Translations under genes and position numbers: made by a program
Assembly (NCBI RefSeq): GCF_014648655.1
Contig: NZ_BMRN01000020.1
Span: 1-64,000 of the forward strand
Source: Streptomyces atratus
GTDB taxonomy: Bacteria; Actinomycetota; Actinomycetes; Streptomycetales; Streptomycetaceae
Length of the DNA: 64,000 bases
Direction: 5' to 3'
Notes under the pieces: generated by a model
Databases searched by the model: none
What the model was told of the DNA's origin: nothing
The model's input: only the letters and a program-made list of their open reading frames with translations
Part shown: in pieces, positions 60,537-64,000 of the stretch
How positions within the stretch are numbered: the first letter of the stretch is position 1
Layout of the letters: each line of letters begins with the position of its first letter

Positions 60537-61916
60537 GTGGCCGTGACCGAACCAGCCCCGGTGGCAGCACCGGCGGTGCACGAGGGGATCCTGCGCCGTC
60601 AGTCGCTGCGCGAATCCGCCGCCCGTACCTATGCGCGCTCACTGCCGATCGTGCCGGTGCGCGCCCGTGGGATGACCATCGAAGGCGCGGACGGGCGGCG
60701 ATACCTCGACTGTCTCTCCGGAGCCGGCACCCTGGCGCTCGGGCACAACCACCCGGTGGTTCTGGAAGCGATCAGGAAGGTGATCGACTCGGGCGCACCG
60801 CTGCATGTGCTCGACCTCGCCACCCCCGTAAAGGACGCCTTCACCACGGAGCTGTTCGCCACCCTGCCGCGGCAGTTCGCCGACAACGCCCGGATCCAGT
60901 TCTGCGGACCTGCCGGTACGGACGCCGTCGAGGCGGCGTTCAAACTGGTCCGTGCCGCGACCGGCCGCAGCGGACTCCTCGCCTTCACCGGCGCCTACCA
61001 CGGGATGACGGCAGGAGCCCTTGCCGCCTCGGGCGGTGCCGAGGACGTACGGGTGACGCGTCTGCCCTTCCCGCAGAACTACCGCTGCCCCTTCGGCATC
61101 GGTGGCGAGCGCGGTGCGGAGATCGCCGCCCGGTGGACCGAGAACCTCCTGGACGACCCCAAGGGAGGCGCGCCGGCGCCGGCCGGGATGATCCTCGAAC
61201 CGGTGCAGGGGGAGGGCGGTGTGAACCCCGCCCCCGACAGCTGGATGCGCCGGATGCGCGAGATCACCGAGACCCGGTCCGTCCCCTTGATTGCCGACGA
61301 GGTCCAGACGGGCGTCGGCCGCACAGGTGCCTTCTGGGCGATCGAGCACAGCGGGATCGTGCCCGATGTGATGGTGCTCTCCAAGGCCATCGGCGGTTCC
61401 CTCCCGCTCGCAGTGATCGTCTACCGCTCCGAACTCGACACCTGGCAGCCGGGCGCCCACGCCGGCACCTTCCGGGGCAATCAGCTCGCGATGGCGGCGG
61501 GCACGGCCACCCTCGCCTTCGTGCGCGAGCACCGTCTCACCGAGCGCGCCGCGACACTCGGCGCCCGGATGGTCGCACGCCTCCAGGCACTGGCCACGGA
61601 CCACCCGTCCATCGGAGACGTCCGCGGACGGGGCCTGATGATCGGGGTGGAACTCGTCGACCCCGAGGCCGCTGCGCGGGGCGGCAGCCCTGAGCCACCG
61701 CCCGCCCCGGTGCTCGCCGCAGCCGTCCAACAGGAGTGCCTGCGCCGCGGGCTCATCGTCGAACTCGGCGGACGCCAAGCCACCGTCGTACGACTCCTCC
61801 CGCCCCTCACCCTCACCGACGAACAGGCAACAGCGGTCGTGGACCGCCTCGCCGATGCCCTGGCGGCCGCCGAGCGCCTGCCGCACCGCCGGACCACGAC
61901 CGGGTCGATCCGCTGA
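60537..61916 (+). CDS. Diaminobutyrate-2-oxoglutarate aminotransferase
   Basis: A 459-residue class III aminotransferase. The PLP lysine is Lys283 in VLSKAIGGSLP; the family text LDCLSGAGTLALGHNHPVV, QFCGPAGTDAVEAA, GAYHGMTAGAL and DEVQTGVGRTGAFWA points to the diaminobutyrate branch (EctB/RhbA-like) rather than acetylornithine or GABA. It makes 2,4-diaminobutyrate from aspartate semialdehyde. GTG 60537 has GGGAGGA nine bases upstream. It leads the IucA/IucC gene by 29 bp, as rhbA does in rhizobactin-type operons. Confidence 0.9.
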   Translation: MAVTEPAPVAAPAVHEGILRRQSLRESAARTYARSLPIVPVRARGMTIEGADGRRYLDCLSGAGTLALGHNHPVVLEAIRKVIDSGAPLHVLDLATPVKDAFTTELFATLPRQFADNARIQFCGPAGTDAVEAAFKLVRAATGRSGLLAFTGAYHGMTAGALAASGGAEDVRVTRLPFPQNYRCPFGIGGERGAEIAARWTENLLDDPKGGAPAPAGMILEPVQGEGGVNPAPDSWMRRMREITETRSVPLIADEVQTGVGRTGAFWAIEHSGIVPDVMVLSKAIGGSLPLAVIVYRSELDTWQPGAHAGTFRGNQLAMAAGTATLAFVREHRLTERAATLGARMVARLQALATDHPSIGDVRGRGLMIGVELVDPEAAARGGSPEPPPAPVLAAAVQQECLRRGLIVELGGRQATVVRLLPPLTLTDEQATAVVDRLADALAAAERLPHRRTTTGSIR

Positions 61917-61945
61917 CCCCGGACACCATCACAAGAAAGACCGCC

Positions 61946-63835
61946 GTGAACCCCACCCCCGCACCCCAGGCCGACGGCTCTCCCCCCACCCCGCAGCGAG
62001 GACAGGCCGGACCGGCCGGCAACCTCGTCGTCGAGCAGACCACCGTGCCCCGTCAGATGGCGGCACTGCACGTCGAGCGGTACGCCCCGCAGACCACGTT
62101 CACCTGTGCGGCACCGGCCGACCTCCTCGACCATCCGGACCCGCTGAGGGCCGCCGACACAGCGGCTGTCGAAAATCTGCTCCGCTGCTGGGTCCGGGAG
62201 TGCGACCTGCCCCGGCCGGCCGGGGAAACGCTCCGCATCCCGCTCCCCGTCAGCGGAACCGCTCTGCTCGTCCCCGTCCTCTACTGGTCCGCCACGGGCT
62301 GGCACCGCTTCGGCATGCCTGCCCTGGAGGGGGCACCCGAAGGAGCACCGCCCGCCGACGCAGTCACGGTCGCCGCTCTCCTGGGACGCGAGGCCGACCG
62401 CCATGAAGGCGCCGACATGGTGGCCCGGGTCGCCGACTCCGTACAGCGGACGGCCGGCTTCATCGCCGAGCGGCGCCGCGCCCCCGGCGCCCCGGCCGAA
62501 GCGGACCTCTTCCTCACCGCCGAGCAGTCACTTCTCCTCGGACATCCGCTCCATCCCACCCCCAAGAGCCGTGAAGGCCTCTCGGAATCCGAATCCCGCC
62601 TCTACTCACCCGAGTTGCACGGCTCCTTCCCGCTGCACTGGATGGCTGTCGACCGGTCCGTACTGGCCACCGACTCCGCCTGGACCGACGGAGGCCGTCC
62701 AGTTTCGGCCACGGAACTGATCACCTCCCATGCCGAAGGGCTGCAACTCCCCGACAACACCACACCGATTCCGCTCCACCCGTGGCAGGCCCGCGAACTC
62801 GGACACCGGCCCGCAGTCACCGCCCTGCTCGACGCCGGACTCCTGCACGACCTCGGACCGCACGGGAAGCACTGGCACCCCACCTCATCCGTCCGTACCG
62901 TGCATCGGCCCGGTGCGGAGCTCATGCTCAAGCTCTCCCTCGGCGTTCGCATCACCAACTCCCGTCGAGAGAATCTCCGCAAGGAACTCCACCGCGGAGT
63001 GGAGGTCCACCGGCTGCTCCGCAGCGGACTCGCCGCGCAGTGGCACGCCGTCCATCCGGGCTTCGACATCGTCCGTGACCCCGCATGGCTCGCCGTCGAC
63101 GGCCCGGACGGCGAGCCTGTCGCAGGCCTCGACGTGATGCTGCGCCACAACCCGTTCGGTCCGTACGACGACGCGGTCTGCATCGCCGCGCTCACCGCCC
63201 CGCGCCCCTGGCCGGGCCGCACGGGCATGCACTCACGCATCGCCGAGATCGTGATCTCCCTGGCCGCTGCCACTGGAAGAGCCGTAGGTGCCGTCGCCAC
63301 CGAGTGGTTCCTGCGCTACCTCGACCGCGTCGTACGCCCTGTGCTCTGGCTCGACGCCCACGCAGGCGTGGCCCTCGAAGCCCACCAGCAGAACACCCTG
63401 GTGCTGCTCGATCCCCACGGCTGGCCCGTCGGCGGCCGGTACCGCGACAACCAGGGTTACTACTTCCGCGAGTCCCACCGTGCGGCACTGGAGCACCGGC
63501 TCCCAGGCATCGGATCGGTCAGCGACACCTTCGTCTCCGACGCGGTCACCGACGAGCGCTTTGCCTACTACCTCGGCATCAACAATGTGTTCGGCCTGAT
63601 CGGAGCCTTCGGGGCCCAGCACCTCGCCGGCGAGCACGTACTCATCGCCGCGTTCCGTCGATTCCTCGGCTCGGCCGCCGCACTGGGCTCCCCGTTGCCC
63701 GCACATCTGATGGAAAACCCCCATCTGCGGTGCAAGGCCAACCTGCTGACCCGGCTGCACGGCCTCGACGAACTCGTCGGGCCTGTCGACACCCAGTCCG
63801 TCTACGTCACCATTGCCAACCCCCTGTGTGCCTGA
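61946..63835 (+). CDS. IucA/IucC-family NIS siderophore synthetase
   Basis: A 629-residue ATP-dependent synthetase that joins carboxylates such as citrate to amines or alcohols without a peptide synthetase. Family motifs are GHPLHPTPKSREGL, PLHPWQ, SVRTVHRP, LKLSLGVRITNSRREN, HQQNTLVLLD and YRDNQGYYF; ATP-binding Lys, His and Arg residues lie in them. GTG 61946 follows AAGAAAGACC. It is 44 bp upstream of a third, truncated gene. Whether it uses citrate or another acid cannot be read from sequence alone. Confidence 0.9.
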   Translation: MNPTPAPQADGSPPTPQRGQAGPAGNLVVEQTTVPRQMAALHVERYAPQTTFTCAAPADLLDHPDPLRAADTAAVENLLRCWVRECDLPRPAGETLRIPLPVSGTALLVPVLYWSATGWHRFGMPALEGAPEGAPPADAVTVAALLGREADRHEGADMVARVADSVQRTAGFIAERRRAPGAPAEADLFLTAEQSLLLGHPLHPTPKSREGLSESESRLYSPELHGSFPLHWMAVDRSVLATDSAWTDGGRPVSATELITSHAEGLQLPDNTTPIPLHPWQARELGHRPAVTALLDAGLLHDLGPHGKHWHPTSSVRTVHRPGAELMLKLSLGVRITNSRRENLRKELHRGVEVHRLLRSGLAAQWHAVHPGFDIVRDPAWLAVDGPDGEPVAGLDVMLRHNPFGPYDDAVCIAALTAPRPWPGRTGMHSRIAEIVISLAAATGRAVGAVATEWFLRYLDRVVRPVLWLDAHAGVALEAHQQNTLVLLDPHGWPVGGRYRDNQGYYFRESHRAALEHRLPGIGSVSDTFVSDAVTDERFAYYLGINNVFGLIGAFGAQHLAGEHVLIAAFRRFLGSAAALGSPLPAHLMENPHLRCKANLLTRLHGLDELVGPVDTQSVYVTIANPLCA

Positions 63836-63879
63836 GGGAATATGACCACCGCCTGAACCACCGAGAGGAGAGCGACACC

Positions 63880-64000
63880 ATGGCCCCCGCCGATGCGCAC
63901 ACCGACGCCGGTACCGGCCCTGCCCCACAGGCCGACACAGGCGCCGAGGACACTCTGGACCTGCCGCTCTCCGAAGAACTCCTCGCCCTGTTCGGCGAGG
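63880..64000 (+). CDS. Third gene of the siderophore operon, cut by the window end
   Basis: Only the first 40 codons are present: MAPADAHTDAGTGPAPQADT, then GAEDTLDLPLSEELLALFGE. ATG 63880 has GAGAGGAG nine bases upstream. The Ala/Asp/Gly head with DLPLSEELLALFG looks like the start of GNAT acetyltransferases that accompany NIS synthetases, but a second synthetase is equally possible. Confidence 0.6.
   Translation, partial: MAPADAHTDAGTGPAPQADTGAEDTLDLPLSEELLALFGE

Overview
The window is a piece of a high-GC actinobacterial chromosome, almost certainly Streptomyces. Evidence is the GC-rich codon use, many GTG starts, and the gene order osaC-osaA-osaB-ftsK ... recA-recX ... gluABCD ... miaB-miaA-dapF-rshA-hflX, which from memory matches a conserved core block of Streptomyces chromosomes. 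It is core chromosome rather than an island: I see no phage, transposon, CRISPR array or integrase.

Layout. 1-400: 3' end of a 5S rRNA gene with terminator, then tRNA-Thr(GGT) with terminator. 455-750: a decayed aldo/keto reductase. 777-10157: an osmoadaptation/stress signalling block, made of the multidomain phosphatase OsaC, the giant soluble hybrid kinase OsaA with a ten-unit HAMP array, and the orphan receiver OsaB. 10410-17586: ftsK, a RodZ-like HTH membrane protein, and the tightly coupled rimO-pgsA-cinA run followed by clgR. 17971-28368: a small membrane protein with an 11-residue tandem repeat, an SDR, the DNA-repair genes nei and lhr, an AraC regulator with azlCD, a toroid-fold protein and a DUF3046 protein. 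28451-36410: an AI-2E family transporter, a frameshifted SDR pseudogene, recA (two recognisable control elements) and recX, and an FtsX-type permease without an ATPase gene. 36530-39291: a minus-strand sulfur block, made of an FAD monooxygenase, a Cys-rich leader peptide, cysteine dioxygenase and rhodanese. 39519-42846: gluABCD glutamate uptake operon. 43200-46353: a TctDE-like two-component system beside a TAXI-type binding protein. 46505-57478: tRNA modification (miaB, miaA), dapF, rshA, an M1 peptidase and hflX. 57558-60208: two tandem trypsin-like lipoproteins. 60537-64000: the start of an NIS siderophore operon (diaminobutyrate aminotransferase, IucA/IucC synthetase and a third gene cut by the window edge).

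How the parts work together. OsaC/A/B form a stress relay. recA-recX-clgR-lhr-nei-ftsK are DNA repair and chromosome maintenance. The Cys leader, dioxygenase and rhodanese suggest cysteine-responsive sulfur catabolism. The glu operon and the TAXI/two-component genes serve solute uptake and sensing. The right edge enters iron acquisition.

Most notable for follow-up: the putative Cys-attenuation leader at 37559-37645; the hairpin plus T6 element on the minus strand at 49299-49341; the 33-bp in-frame repeat at 18160-18291; the degenerate synthetase domain of RshA; the solitary TAXI protein next to a sensor kinase; and the aminotransferase/NIS siderophore operon.
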